Below are positions 6,889-15,413 of a stretch of 64,000 nt of DNA, in pieces (position 1 is the first letter of the stretch; each line of letters opens with the position of its first letter). A program made the translations under genes and the position numbers. The notes under the pieces were generated by a model. The model made no database searches, was not told the DNA's origin, and saw nothing but the letters and a program-made list of their open reading frames with translations. Location: NCBI RefSeq assembly GCF_028463985.1, contig NZ_CP116766.1, positions 124,001-188,000 of the forward strand. Reading direction: 5' to 3'. This DNA comes from Neisseria lisongii. Lineage in GTDB: Bacteria > Pseudomonadota > Gammaproteobacteria > Burkholderiales > Neisseriaceae.

Positions 6889-9492
6889 ATGTCTGCCAAC
6901 CAAACCTACCGCAAACCCTTATCCGACAGCAATCTGCATTATTACGATGCCCGCCAAGCCTGCGAAGATATTCAGGCGGGTTCTTATGACAAGCTGCCTT
7001 ATACAAGCCGTATTCTGGCGGAAAACCTGATTAACCGTGCTGAAAACGTGCCGCTGGAAACCTTGCAGTCATGGCTGAAGCAGTTGATTGAAAACAAACA
7101 GGAGCTGGATTTTCCGTGGTATCCCGCCCGTGTGGTGTGCCATGATATTTTGGGACAGACGGCATTGGTCGATTTGGCGGGGCTGCGTGATGCGATTGCC
7201 GACAAAGGCGGCGATCCGAGCAAAGTCAATCCCGTGGTGCAAACCCAGTTGATTGTCGATCACTCGCTGGCGGTGGAATGCGGCGGCTACGACCCCGATG
7301 CTTTCCGCAAAAACCGTGAAATCGAAGACCGCCGCAACGAAGACCGTTTCCACTTCATCAACTGGACGAAAACCGCTTTTGAAAATGTGGACGTGATTCC
7401 GGCGGGCAACGGCATTATGCACCAAATCAATCTGGAAAAAATGTCGCCCGTGGTTCAGGTGAAAAACGGCATTGCCTTTCCCGATACCTGTGTCGGCACC
7501 GACAGCCACACGCCGCATGTGGACGCTTTGGGCGTGATTTCGGTGGGTGTGGGCGGTTTGGAAGCGGAAACTGTGATGTTGGGTCGGGCTTCCATGATGC
7601 GCCTGCCCGATATTGTCGGCGTAGAATTGACCGGCAAACGCCAAGCGGGCATTACCGCCACCGATATTGTGTTGGCGCTGACCGAATTTCTGCGTAAAGA
7701 ACGGGTAGTCGGTGCATTTGTCGAATTTTTCGGCGAAGGCGCACGCAGCCTGTCTATCGGCGACCGAGCCACGATTTCCAACATGACCCCCGAATTTGGT
7801 GCAACCGCCGCCTTATTTTCGATTGACGAACAAACCATTGATTATTTGAAATTAACCGGCCGTGATGAGGCGCAGGTCAAATTGGTGGAACAATACGCCA
7901 AAACTGCGGGTTTGTGGGCCGATGATTTGAAAACCGCCCGCTATCCCCGTGTGCTGACTTTCGATTTGTCGTCGGTTACCCGCAATATGGCGGGGCCGAG
8001 CAATCCGCACGCCCGTTTTGCCACCGCCGATTTGGCGGCCAAAGGTTTGGCGCAGCCTTATGAAATTCCGGCCGACGGCAAAATGCCTGATGGCGCAGTG
8101 ATTATTGCGGCGATTACTTCGTGTACCAACACGTCCAACCCGCGCAACGTGGTGGCCGCCGCTCTGTTGGCTCGCAATGCCAACCGTTTGGGCTTGAGCC
8201 GCAAACCGTGGGTGAAAACTTCGTTTGCTCCCGGCTCGAAAGTGGCGGAAATCTATTTGAAAGAAGCAGGTTTACTGTCGGAAATGGAACAACTCGGCTT
8301 CGGCATTGTCGCCTTTGCCTGCACCACCTGCAACGGCATGTCGGGCGCACTCGATCCGAACATCCAGCAGGAAATCATTGACCGTGATTTGTATGCTACT
8401 GCCGTATTGTCGGGCAACCGCAACTTTGACGGCCGTATCCATCCGTATGCCAAACAGGCATTTTTGGCATCGCCGCCGTTGGTGGTGGCGTATGCGATTG
8501 CCGGTTCGATCCGTTTCGACATTGAAAACGATGTATTGGGCATTTCAGACGGCAAAGAAATCCGCCTGAAAGATATTTGGCCGAGCGATGAAGAAATCGA
8601 TGAAATCGTTGCCCGATATGTGAAACCGCAGCAGTTCCGTGATGTGTATATCCCGATGTTTGACACCGGCGAAGCGGAAAAAGCACCGTCGCCGCTGTAT
8701 GACTGGCGGCCGATGTCCACCTATATCCGCCGCCCGCCGTATTGGGAAGGCGCATTGGCCGGAGAGCGCACACTGAAAGGTATGCGCCCGCTGGCGATTT
8801 TGCCCGACAACATTACCACCGACCATCTTTCGCCAAGTAATGCCATTCTGCCGACCAGTGCAGCCGGCGAATATCTGGCGAAAATGGGGCTGCCCGAAGA
8901 AGACTTCAACAGCTACGCCACCCACCGCGGCGACCATCTGACCGCCCAGCGTGCCACGTTCGCCAATCCTAAGCTGTTTAATGAAATGGTGAAAAATGAA
9001 GACGGCACCACCCGCCAAGGTTCGCTGGCAAGGGTCGAACCAGAAGGCAAGGTGATGCGCATGTGGGAAGCGATTGAAACCTATATGAACCGCAAACAGC
9101 CGCTGATTATCGTGGCGGGTGCGGATTACGGGCAAGGCTCAAGCCGCGACTGGGCGGCAAAAGGCGTACGCTTGGCCGGTGTGGAAGCGATTGTTGCCGA
9201 AGGTTTCGAGCGTATCCACCGCACCAATCTGATCGGCATGGGCGTGTTGCCGCTGCAATTTAAAGACGGCACCAACCGCCACACGCTGCAACTGGACGGT
9301 ACGGAAACTTATGATGTTATCGGCCAACGTGAAGCCCGCTGCGATTTGACGCTGGTGGTTCACCGCAAAAACGGCGAAACACTGGAAGTTCCCGTAACCT
9401 GCCGCTTGGATACCGCCGAAGAAGTGTTGATTTACGAAGCCGGCGGCGTGTTGCAGCGCTTTGCCCAAGATTTTTTGGCGGGGAATGTTTAA
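6889..9492 (+). CDS. acnD: Fe/S-dependent 2-methylcitrate dehydratase (AcnD)
   Basis: Dehydrates 2-methylcitrate, working with PrpF; this pair replaces PrpD. At 867 residues it has the usual length for aconitase-like AcnD. The three [4Fe-4S] cysteine ligands are visible as Cys412 (ITSCTNTSNP), Cys478 and Cys481 (ACTTCNG). The C-terminal swivelling domain carries the active-site GADYGQGSSRDWAAKG loop. ATG at 6889 follows GAAGGAGTAACGC. No prpD is present in the window, consistent with the acnD/prpF version of the pathway. Confidence 0.97.
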   Translation: MSANQTYRKPLSDSNLHYYDARQACEDIQAGSYDKLPYTSRILAENLINRAENVPLETLQSWLKQLIENKQELDFPWYPARVVCHDILGQTALVDLAGLRDAIADKGGDPSKVNPVVQTQLIVDHSLAVECGGYDPDAFRKNREIEDRRNEDRFHFINWTKTAFENVDVIPAGNGIMHQINLEKMSPVVQVKNGIAFPDTCVGTDSHTPHVDALGVISVGVGGLEAETVMLGRASMMRLPDIVGVELTGKRQAGITATDIVLALTEFLRKERVVGAFVEFFGEGARSLSIGDRATISNMTPEFGATAALFSIDEQTIDYLKLTGRDEAQVKLVEQYAKTAGLWADDLKTARYPRVLTFDLSSVTRNMAGPSNPHARFATADLAAKGLAQPYEIPADGKMPDGAVIIAAITSCTNTSNPRNVVAAALLARNANRLGLSRKPWVKTSFAPGSKVAEIYLKEAGLLSEMEQLGFGIVAFACTTCNGMSGALDPNIQQEIIDRDLYATAVLSGNRNFDGRIHPYAKQAFLASPPLVVAYAIAGSIRFDIENDVLGISDGKEIRLKDIWPSDEEIDEIVARYVKPQQFRDVYIPMFDTGEAEKAPSPLYDWRPMSTYIRRPPYWEGALAGERTLKGMRPLAILPDNITTDHLSPSNAILPTSAAGEYLAKMGLPEEDFNSYATHRGDHLTAQRATFANPKLFNEMVKNEDGTTRQGSLARVEPEGKVMRMWEAIETYMNRKQPLIIVAGADYGQGSSRDWAAKGVRLAGVEAIVAEGFERIHRTNLIGMGVLPLQFKDGTNRHTLQLDGTETYDVIGQREARCDLTLVVHRKNGETLEVPVTCRLDTAEEVLIYEAGGVLQRFAQDFLAGNV

Positions 9493-9593
9493 CTTCGGGT
9501 TAATTTGTGTAAAATGAAACAGATCGGCGGATAAGTTGTCTGCAGGCGGCTTATCCGCTGTGTAATCCGTTCGGGTTTCCGCAATCCGATACC

Positions 9594-9626
9594 GGTTTTC
9601 AGACGGCCTTGAGGCCGTCTGAAAAC
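9594..9626. repeat. Inverted DUS pair after acnD
   Basis: TTTTCAGACGGCCT and AGGCCGTCTGAAAA with a 1-2 base centre, about 100 bases after the acnD stop and without a T-run. Confidence 0.6.
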
Positions 9627-9785
9627 AGACACGGTTGGTTTTTGTGTATTTGGATTTGTATCATTGCCAAAACGGTTATATAGCCAAAATATAAATTCCA
9701 TATTGCCGACCGATGCAGTATGGAAATAACCGTTTTCAGCAGCCGGACGATGTTTTATCTGTTTGATTTTACGAGGTGAAAATAT

Positions 9786-10739
9786 ATGCAGTCTTTAGTA
9801 TGGATCAGCCGGCAATTAACCCGCCTGACCGCATGGGTGATTATTCTGGCGGCACTGGTGGCGATGGCCGAACCGGCAACATTTGCTTGGGTAAAAGGCG
9901 ATACGCAGGTTGCCGTGTTGGGCGTGATTATGCTCGGCATGGGCATGACGCTGGGTAAAGAGGATTACCGCATTTTGGTGCAGCGGCCGCTGGATATTCT
10001 GATTGGCGCTGTAGCGCAATACACCATTATGCCGCTGCTGGCGATTGCGGTGGCGAAAATATTGGGTTTGTCGCCGGGGCTGACTTTGGGCTTGGTACTG
10101 GTCGGCACTTGCCCGGGCGGTGTGTCGTCCAACATTATGAGTTTTCTGGCAAAAGGCGATGTAGCATTCTCAGTGGGCATGACCACGGTTTCCACGATTT
10201 TAGCGCCGGTGATGACACCGCTGTGGATGACGGTTCTGGTCGGCCAAACCGTGGATATGGACGGCTGGGGCATGTTCCGCTTTATGCTGCTGGTTACGCT
10301 GTTGCCGGTGGTGTTGGGTTCGGTTGCCAATATCCTGCTGCAACGCAAACACTGGTTTGAAGATGTCCGCAACATTATGCCCGGCGTAGCGGTGCTGGCG
10401 TTTGCCTGCATTGTCGGCGGTGTGGCGGCGGTACACGGACATCACTTCCGAAATTCCGTTGCCGTGATGCTGGTGGCGATTGCCATTCACAATATTGGCG
10501 GCTATGTTTTGGGCTATTACAGCGGCGCACTGATGGGCATGAGTACCGCCAAAAAACGCACGCTGGCGATTGAAGTCGGCGTACAGAATGCCGGTTTGGC
10601 AACCGGATTGAGCGCCAAATTCTTCCCCGGCAATGCCGAATCCGCCGTTGCCGCCGCAGTCGCCTGCGTGTGGCACTCAGTTTCGGGAACGGTGTTGGGC
10701 AATCTGTTTGCCTTTTGGGACAAACGCCGAAGCCGATGA
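9786..10739 (+). CDS. BASS-family sodium-dependent transporter inside the methylcitrate cluster
   Basis: Inner-membrane symporter of 317 residues with about ten helices, of the bile acid:sodium symporter family. Two family cores are seen: CPGGVSSN at residues 109-116 and EVGVQNAGLATGL near 260, which hold the sodium and substrate sites in the crystallised meningococcal homologue ASBT-NM. From memory of that protein the sequences differ widely, so this appears to be a paralogue. ATG at 9786 follows ACGAGGTGAAAATAT. It lies between acnD and prpF on the same strand, so I infer import or export of a C3-C7 acid of the propionate route. The substrate is unproven; pantoate or 2-oxoacids are alternatives. 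Confidence 0.88.
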   Translation: MQSLVWISRQLTRLTAWVIILAALVAMAEPATFAWVKGDTQVAVLGVIMLGMGMTLGKEDYRILVQRPLDILIGAVAQYTIMPLLAIAVAKILGLSPGLTLGLVLVGTCPGGVSSNIMSFLAKGDVAFSVGMTTVSTILAPVMTPLWMTVLVGQTVDMDGWGMFRFMLLVTLLPVVLGSVANILLQRKHWFEDVRNIMPGVAVLAFACIVGGVAAVHGHHFRNSVAVMLVAIAIHNIGGYVLGYYSGALMGMSTAKKRTLAIEVGVQNAGLATGLSAKFFPGNAESAVAAAVACVWHSVSGTVLGNLFAFWDKRRSR

Positions 10740-10772
10740 CACTTGAAACCGGTGTGAACTTTGCAGAAACTT

Positions 10773-10788
10773 GGTTTTCAGACGGCCT
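10773..10788 (-). other. Single DNA uptake sequence between transporter and prpF
   Basis: One unpaired TTTTCAGACGGCCTT, so no terminator separates the transporter from prpF. Confidence 0.8.
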
Positions 10789-10868
10789 TCGGGCGGTATG
10801 CCGTTTTGTCTAAGGGTAATATAGGCTGTTTGTTGATTTTTTAAAACACAAAACAAAGGAGAAATACC

Positions 10869-12041
10869 ATGCCGCAAATCAAAATTCCCGCCGTGTATTA
10901 TCGGGGCGGTACATCAAAAGGTGTGATTTTCAAACGCAGCGACCTGCCGCAGCAAGCGCAGCAGGCGGGGCGGGTGCGCGATCAGATTTTGCTGCGGGTT
11001 TTGGGTAGTCCCGACCCTTACGGTAAACAGATAGACGGTTTGGGAAATGCCAGTTCGTCCACCAGTAAGGCCTTGATTTTGGATAAATCTTCCAAGCCGG
11101 ATCACGATGTGGATTATCTGTTCGGACAAGTGTCGATTGACAAACCGTTTGTCGATTGGAGCGGCAACTGCGGCAATATGACGGCGGCGGTCGGTGCGTT
11201 TGCCGTGTCGCAGGGCTTGGTGGACGCGGACAAAATTCCCGAAAACGGCATTTGCACGGTGAAAATCTGGCAAGCGAATATCGGCAAAACCATCATTGCC
11301 CATGTGCCGATACAAAACGGCGAAGTGCTGGAAACCGGCGATTTCGAGCTGGACGGCGTAACCTTTCCCGCCGCCGAAGTGGTAATTGAATTTTTAGACC
11401 CCGCCGACGATGCGGGTAGCCTGTTTCCAACCGGCAATGTAGTGGATACTTTGGAAATCCCCGGTATCGGCAATATTCAGGCGACACTGATTAATTCGGG
11501 CATTCCCACCGTGTTTGTCAATGCCGCCGACATCGGTTACAGCGGTACGGAACTGCAGGACGACATCAACGGTGATGCCGAAAAACTCGCCTTTTTTGAA
11601 ACAATCCGTGCCTACGGCGCATTGAAAATGGGGCTGATTGCCGATTTGGACGAGGCCAAAACCCGCCAGCATACACCGAAAGTCGCCTTTGTCGCCCCCG
11701 CTGCAAGCTACAGCGCTTCCAGCGGCAAAACCGTTGCGGCGCAAGACATCGATTTGCTGGTGCGTGCTTTTTCTATGGGCAAACTGCATCATGCAATGAT
11801 GGGGACGGCTTCGGTTGCGATTGCCACCGCCGCCGCCATTCCCGATACGCTGGTCAATCTTGCCGCCGGTGGCGGAGAACGTGAAAGCGTGTGCTTCGGC
11901 CACCCGTCCGGCACGTTGCGGGTCGGTGCCGCCGCCGCTGTGGAAAACGGACAGTGGGCGGTGAAAAAAGCTGTGATGAGCCGCAGCGCCCGAGTGATTA
12001 TGGAAGGTTGGGTGCGGGTGCCGGAAGAAGCGGCGGTATAA
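10869..12041 (+). CDS. prpF: 2-methylaconitate cis-trans isomerase
   Basis: Isomerises the AcnD product so that aconitase can hydrate it to 2-methylisocitrate. At 390 residues it has the PrpF length. Seen: the start PAVYYRGGTSKGVIF, DWSGNCGNM near residue 95 with the family cysteine, and the C-terminal GHPSGTLRVG. The fold is of the diaminopimelate-epimerase class. ATG at 10869 follows AAAGGAGAAATACC. It closes the methylcitrate cluster and is followed by an inverted uptake pair. Confidence 0.96.
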   Translation: MPQIKIPAVYYRGGTSKGVIFKRSDLPQQAQQAGRVRDQILLRVLGSPDPYGKQIDGLGNASSSTSKALILDKSSKPDHDVDYLFGQVSIDKPFVDWSGNCGNMTAAVGAFAVSQGLVDADKIPENGICTVKIWQANIGKTIIAHVPIQNGEVLETGDFELDGVTFPAAEVVIEFLDPADDAGSLFPTGNVVDTLEIPGIGNIQATLINSGIPTVFVNAADIGYSGTELQDDINGDAEKLAFFETIRAYGALKMGLIADLDEAKTRQHTPKVAFVAPAASYSASSGKTVAAQDIDLLVRAFSMGKLHHAMMGTASVAIATAAAIPDTLVNLAAGGGERESVCFGHPSGTLRVGAAAAVENGQWAVKKAVMSRSARVIMEGWVRVPEEAAV

Positions 12042-12054
12042 ACCGTTTCCGCCC

Positions 12055-12088
12055 ATGCCGTCTGAAAACTGCGTTTTCAGACGGCATT
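12055..12088 (+). terminator. Inverted DUS pair ending the methylcitrate cluster
   Basis: ATGCCGTCTGAAAA and its inverse with a small loop directly after prpF. The AT dialect is used on both arms. Confidence 0.7.
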
Positions 12089-12128
12089 CTGTTATGATGT
12101 AGGCTGTGATTGAATGTAAGGAAACCTC

Positions 12129-12752
12129 ATGGCACAATTTTTCGCCATTCACCCCGATAATCCGCAAGAGCGCCTGATTAAACAGGCGGCCGAAATCGTC
12201 CGCAACGGCGGCGTGGTGGTTTATCCTACCGATTCCTGCTACGCCCTCGGTTGCCGTTTGGGCGACAAGGCGGCGATGGAACGGATTTTGCAGATCCGCA
12301 AAATCGACCTCAAGCACCACCTCACGCTGATGTGTGCCGATTTGAGCGAATTGGGAACTTATGCCAAAGTGGACAACAGCCAGTTCCGCCAACTCAAAGC
12401 CGCCACACCCGGAAGCTACACCTTTATTTTGGAAGCCACCAAAGAAGTGCCGAACCGCACATTGCACCCGAAACGCAAAACCATAGGCCTGCGTGTGCCG
12501 GACAACAAAACCGCTCTGGCGCTGCTGGCCGAATTGGGCGAACCGCTGTTGAGCTGCACCCTGATTTTGCCCGAAGACAACGGCGAGCCGCTGACCGATC
12601 CGTATGAAATCCGAGACCGTTTGGAACACAGCGTCGATTTGGTGATTGACGGCGGCTGGTGCGGCACCGAGCCGACCACGGTAGTGGATATGACCGACGG
12701 CACCGAGTTGATTCGGGAAGGCAAAGGCGACAAAAGCCTGTTCGGATTTTAA
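12129..12752 (+). CDS. yciO: YciO, Sua5/YrdC-like protein
   Basis: A 207-residue member of the YrdC/Sua5 superfamily that matches E. coli YciO closely from the first residues (QFFAIHPDNPQERLI) and throughout. YrdC/Sua5 enzymes make threonylcarbamoyl-AMP for tRNA modification; the activity of YciO itself is weak or uncertain. Conserved nucleotide-binding segments GGVVVYPTDSCYALGC and RKTIGLRVP are present. ATG at 12129 follows GTAAGGAAACCTC. It is transcribed in the direction of prpF but separated by a terminator-like hairpin, so it is probably not part of that pathway. Confidence 0.92.
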   Translation: MAQFFAIHPDNPQERLIKQAAEIVRNGGVVVYPTDSCYALGCRLGDKAAMERILQIRKIDLKHHLTLMCADLSELGTYAKVDNSQFRQLKAATPGSYTFILEATKEVPNRTLHPKRKTIGLRVPDNKTALALLAELGEPLLSCTLILPEDNGEPLTDPYEIRDRLEHSVDLVIDGGWCGTEPTTVVDMTDGTELIREGKGDKSLFGF

Positions 12753-12776
12753 GCCGCAACAGGCCGTCTGAAAATC

Positions 12777-12971
12777 ATGTTGTCTGTGTTCAGCCGCTAC
12801 GGCAAACCGCTGTTTACTTTCCCGAAACAATCGGCAAAAACCGTTTCGGTTGATGAGATAATCTGGCAGTTTGACGAAAAAAACAAGACCAAACAGATTT
12901 GGAATAAGCTGTTTGGAAAAAATATAACTATAGTCAAAATACCGAATTTTTTGTACAAATCGGCAAGCTAA
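12777..12971 (+). CDS. Unrecognised 64-residue ORF
   Basis: The ATG follows a single uptake sequence (AGGCCGTCTGAAAATC) and not a clear ribosome site. The product is lysine- and tryptophan-containing and soluble, with no motif I recognise; its last third is encoded by repeat DNA beginning near 12929. It may be a spurious frame or the remnant of a longer gene cut by the repeat. Confidence 0.22.
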   Translation: MLSVFSRYGKPLFTFPKQSAKTVSVDEIIWQFDEKNKTKQIWNKLFGKNITIVKIPNFLYKSAS

Positions 12972-13105
12972 TGACAGTCGTCATATGTGGTGGGCGACAA
13001 GCTAAGTTGGTCCACCTGCACTTTGTTCCCCGTCCCGCTGGCGGGAAGGGGCTAGGGGAAGGGTGGCTCGATGTGGTGTCATATTTTTTCGGTTGATTTA
13101 CTATG
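12929..13105. repeat. Correia-ended element, short type B (palindrome core)
   Basis: A degenerate left end TATAGTCAAAATACC and right end GGTTGATTTACTATG enclose the palindrome CCCCGTCCCGCTGGCGGG and GGGGCTAGGGGAAGGGTGG. The same inner text, including AAATCGG-AA-CT-ATGACA, recurs at 32255-32438. Confidence 0.7.
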
Positions 13106-13120
13106 ATTGTTAAAAATAAA

Positions 13121-13159
13121 GCCGTCTGAAAATACGCCCTGCACATTTTCAGACGGCCT
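13121..13159. repeat. Inverted DUS pair before the site-2 protease homologue
   Basis: GCCGTCTGAAAA and TTTTCAGACGGCCT around a 13-base loop. It lies only about 20 bases before the next start codon, so any stem would be in the leader. Confidence 0.65.
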
Positions 13160-13181
13160 CAAATCAGGAAAAATAAAAAAT

Positions 13182-13835
13182 ATGTTTCAAAAATTCGATT
13201 TAGGCATCTTTTTATTGGCCGTGTTGCCGGTATTGCTGGCGCTGGTCGGGCGTGAAGTGGCAAAAGGCTATATGGCAAGGCATTGGGGCGACCCGACCGC
13301 CGAGCAGCACGGTTTTCTAACCTTCAACCCGTTGCCGCATATCGACATCGTCGGTACCATCATCGTGCCGCTGTTCACCTTTATGCTCACACCGTTTATG
13401 TTCGGCTGGTGCAAACCGATTCCCATCGATTCGCGCAATTTCCGCAACACCCGTCTGGCATGGCGCTGGGTGGCGGCTTCCGGCCCGCTGGCCAATCTGG
13501 CGATGGCGTTTTTCTGGGGACTGATTTTGGTGCTGGTGCCGCACGCCCCGACCGATTTCCAATATCCTTTGGGCGAAATGGCAAAATACGGCGTGCAGAT
13601 CAACGCCGTACTGACCGCCCTGAGCCTGTTACCGATTTTACCGTGGGACGGCGGCATCATCATCGACAGCTTCCTCCCCGCCCACTTGTCGCAACAATAC
13701 CGCAAAATCGAACCATACGGCACGCTGATTGTTATCCTGTTGCTCATCAGCGGCCTGCTGGGCAGCATTATCCAACCGCTCTACACCCTGATTGTCGGTC
13801 TCGTCAGCTTGCTGGTCAGCCTGCTCGGCGGATAG
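13182..13835 (+). CDS. Site-2-protease-family (M50) membrane protein without the HExxH motif
   Basis: A 217-residue protein with five to six inner-membrane helices. It is M50-like throughout: HGFLTFNPLPHIDIVGTIIVP, SGPLANL and ILPWDGG, the last matching the family's third zinc-ligand motif. The zinc/catalytic HExxH position in helix 1 reads REVAK (residues 24-28), so both histidines are absent. A proteolytic role is therefore unlikely, and a binding or scaffolding role is only inference. I recall REVARGY in meningococcal homologues, so the loss looks ancestral and not recent decay. The ATG at 13182 was chosen over upstream codons because the frame before it is uptake-sequence DNA. Confidence 0.85.
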   Translation: MFQKFDLGIFLLAVLPVLLALVGREVAKGYMARHWGDPTAEQHGFLTFNPLPHIDIVGTIIVPLFTFMLTPFMFGWCKPIPIDSRNFRNTRLAWRWVAASGPLANLAMAFFWGLILVLVPHAPTDFQYPLGEMAKYGVQINAVLTALSLLPILPWDGGIIIDSFLPAHLSQQYRKIEPYGTLIVILLLISGLLGSIIQPLYTLIVGLVSLLVSLLGG

Positions 13836-13862
13836 TTTGTTCAATATTCCAAACATTAAAGT

Positions 13863-13906
13863 AAGGCCGTCTGAAAACTTAATTTTCAGACGACTTGGTT
13901 TTTTTG
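13863..13906 (+). terminator. DUS-based terminator with T-run
   Basis: AGGCCGTCTGAAAACTT, a tight loop, AATTTTCAGACGACTT, then a run of seven T. The right arm differs by one base from the standard uptake sequence. Confidence 0.8.
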
Positions 13907-14022
13907 TTTTAATTTGATTGTCCGAATGCTCTGTTTTTTCCATTTTCCCTGTCGCTAAAGATTGGAAAAACTGCTTAAAAATTGTACAATCCCTACCCTT
14001 TTTGCCTTTCTGTTCCGTTACC

Positions 14023-15024
14023 ATGATGAAAATCGGCGATTATTCCATTGCCTGCCCGGTTGCGCTTGCGCCGATGGCGGGGATTACCGACAAACCGTTC
14101 CGCAAACTCTGCCGTGATTTCGGCGCGGGGTGGGCGGTTGGGGAAATGCTGACCAGTGATCCGACGTTGAGAAATACCCGTAAAACTTTGCGCCGCAGTG
14201 ATTTCAGTGGTGAAAACGGGGTGGTGGCGGTGCAGATTGCCGGTAGTGTTCCTGAGCAGATGGCGCAGGCGGCCCGTTATAATGTGGCGTTGGGGGCGCA
14301 GGTGATTGATATTAATATGGGTTGCCCTGCTAAAAAAGTCTGCAATGTGCAGGCGGGTAGTGCGTTGCTGCAAAACGAGCCTTTGGTGGCGGCGATTTTG
14401 CAGGCGGTGGTGGCGGCGGTGGACGTTCCCGTTACCCTGAAAACCCGTTTGGGCTGGCATGATGAGCATAAAAATCTGCCGGTGATTGCCAAAATCGCCG
14501 AAGAGAGCGGCATTGCGGCGCTGGCGGTACATGGTCGTACCCGTACGCAGATGTATCGGGGCGAGGCGGAATATGATTTGATTGCCGAGGTGAAAGGCCG
14601 TCTGAAAATCCCGTTGTGGGTCAATGGCGACATCACGTCGCCGCAAAAAGCCGCCGCTGTGTTGCGGCAAACCGCTGCCGACGGGGTGATGATCGGGCGG
14701 GGTGCGCAGGGGCGGCCGTGGCTGTTTCGGGACATCAAATATTTTCTGGAACACGGCGAATTGCCGCCGCCTTTGGATTTGGCACAATGCAGCCAAACTG
14801 CTTTAGACCATTTGCGGGCGATACACGATTTTTACGGCGACTATGCCGGTGTGCGCATTGCCCGCAAACACATCGGCTGGTATATCGGCGCTTTGCCCGA
14901 AGGCGAAGCCGCCCGCCGGGCGATAAATACGGTGGACGAAGCCGCCGCCCAATATGATGCTTTGGCGGCTTATTTGGAACGCTTGCCGGAATATACGGAT
15001 TCTTGGCCGTGCAGCTATCGGTAA
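14023..15024 (+). CDS. dusB: tRNA-dihydrouridine synthase B
   Basis: A flavin enzyme that reduces uridine in the tRNA D-loop. 333 residues. Seen: the FMN-barrel opening PVALAPMAGITDKPFRKLC, the catalytic-cysteine motif MGCPAKKVCNVQAGSALL, and the phosphate-binding GVMIGRGAQGRPWLF. ATG at 14023 (or 14026, two tandem ATGs) was chosen because the family begins just before the IGDYSIACPV strand. It is followed by fis, reproducing the dusB-fis pair of enterobacteria. Confidence 0.93.
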   Translation: MMKIGDYSIACPVALAPMAGITDKPFRKLCRDFGAGWAVGEMLTSDPTLRNTRKTLRRSDFSGENGVVAVQIAGSVPEQMAQAARYNVALGAQVIDINMGCPAKKVCNVQAGSALLQNEPLVAAILQAVVAAVDVPVTLKTRLGWHDEHKNLPVIAKIAEESGIAALAVHGRTRTQMYRGEAEYDLIAEVKGRLKIPLWVNGDITSPQKAAAVLRQTAADGVMIGRGAQGRPWLFRDIKYFLEHGELPPPLDLAQCSQTALDHLRAIHDFYGDYAGVRIARKHIGWYIGALPEGEAARRAINTVDEAAAQYDALAAYLERLPEYTDSWPCSYR

Positions 15025-15167
15025 ACCAGCTGAACAGCGTGTCCGCCATACCGCCGAGGCCGTCTGAAAACCGATATATTGCGTTTGCGCAAAATATTGA
15101 TATCCATATTTTTTTACAATCTCATCATTCATTATTGAAATCTCAAAATCCAACAGAAAGACCGAAT

Positions 15168-15413
15168 ATGAATACGCAAACAGTCGATATCGCTCAATGT
15201 ATTACCCAAAACCTGCAGCAGTATTTTCACGCCTTGGAGGGGGAAACGCCGTGCAATGTATATGATATGGTGCTGACCCAAGTAGAAAAGCCGCTGCTCG
15301 AATGCGTGATGGCGCAATGCGGCGGCAATCAATCCAAAGCCGCCGCCGTATTGGGGCTGAACCGCAATACGCTGCGTAAAAAGCTGGCGCAATACGGTAT
15401 GTTGGGCGTATGA
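15168..15413 (+). CDS. fis: Fis-type nucleoid/regulatory DNA-binding protein
   Basis: An 81-residue protein, shorter than E. coli Fis (98) but usual for Neisseria. The C-terminal helix-turn-helix is clear: CGGNQSKAAAVLGLNRNTLR followed by KKLAQYGML. The start at 15168 was chosen because upstream codons are intergenic/uptake DNA. It lies about 140 bases after dusB. Its stop TGA overlaps the ATG of the chloride channel gene (ATGA), so the two are probably translated in a coupled way. The role is DNA bending and regulation of growth-rate-dependent genes, from family knowledge. Confidence 0.92.
   Translation: MNTQTVDIAQCITQNLQQYFHALEGETPCNVYDMVLTQVEKPLLECVMAQCGGNQSKAAAVLGLNRNTLRKKLAQYGMLGV

Noticed and set aside
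12929..13105. Short CRISPR-like array suggested by recurring GGGGAAGGGTGG motifs
   Set aside because: The motifs occur once per dispersed element, not as regularly spaced repeats with unique spacers.
13107..13181. 25-residue N-terminal extension of the site-2 protease homologue
   Set aside because: The extension is translated from an inverted uptake pair and lacks a ribosome site.
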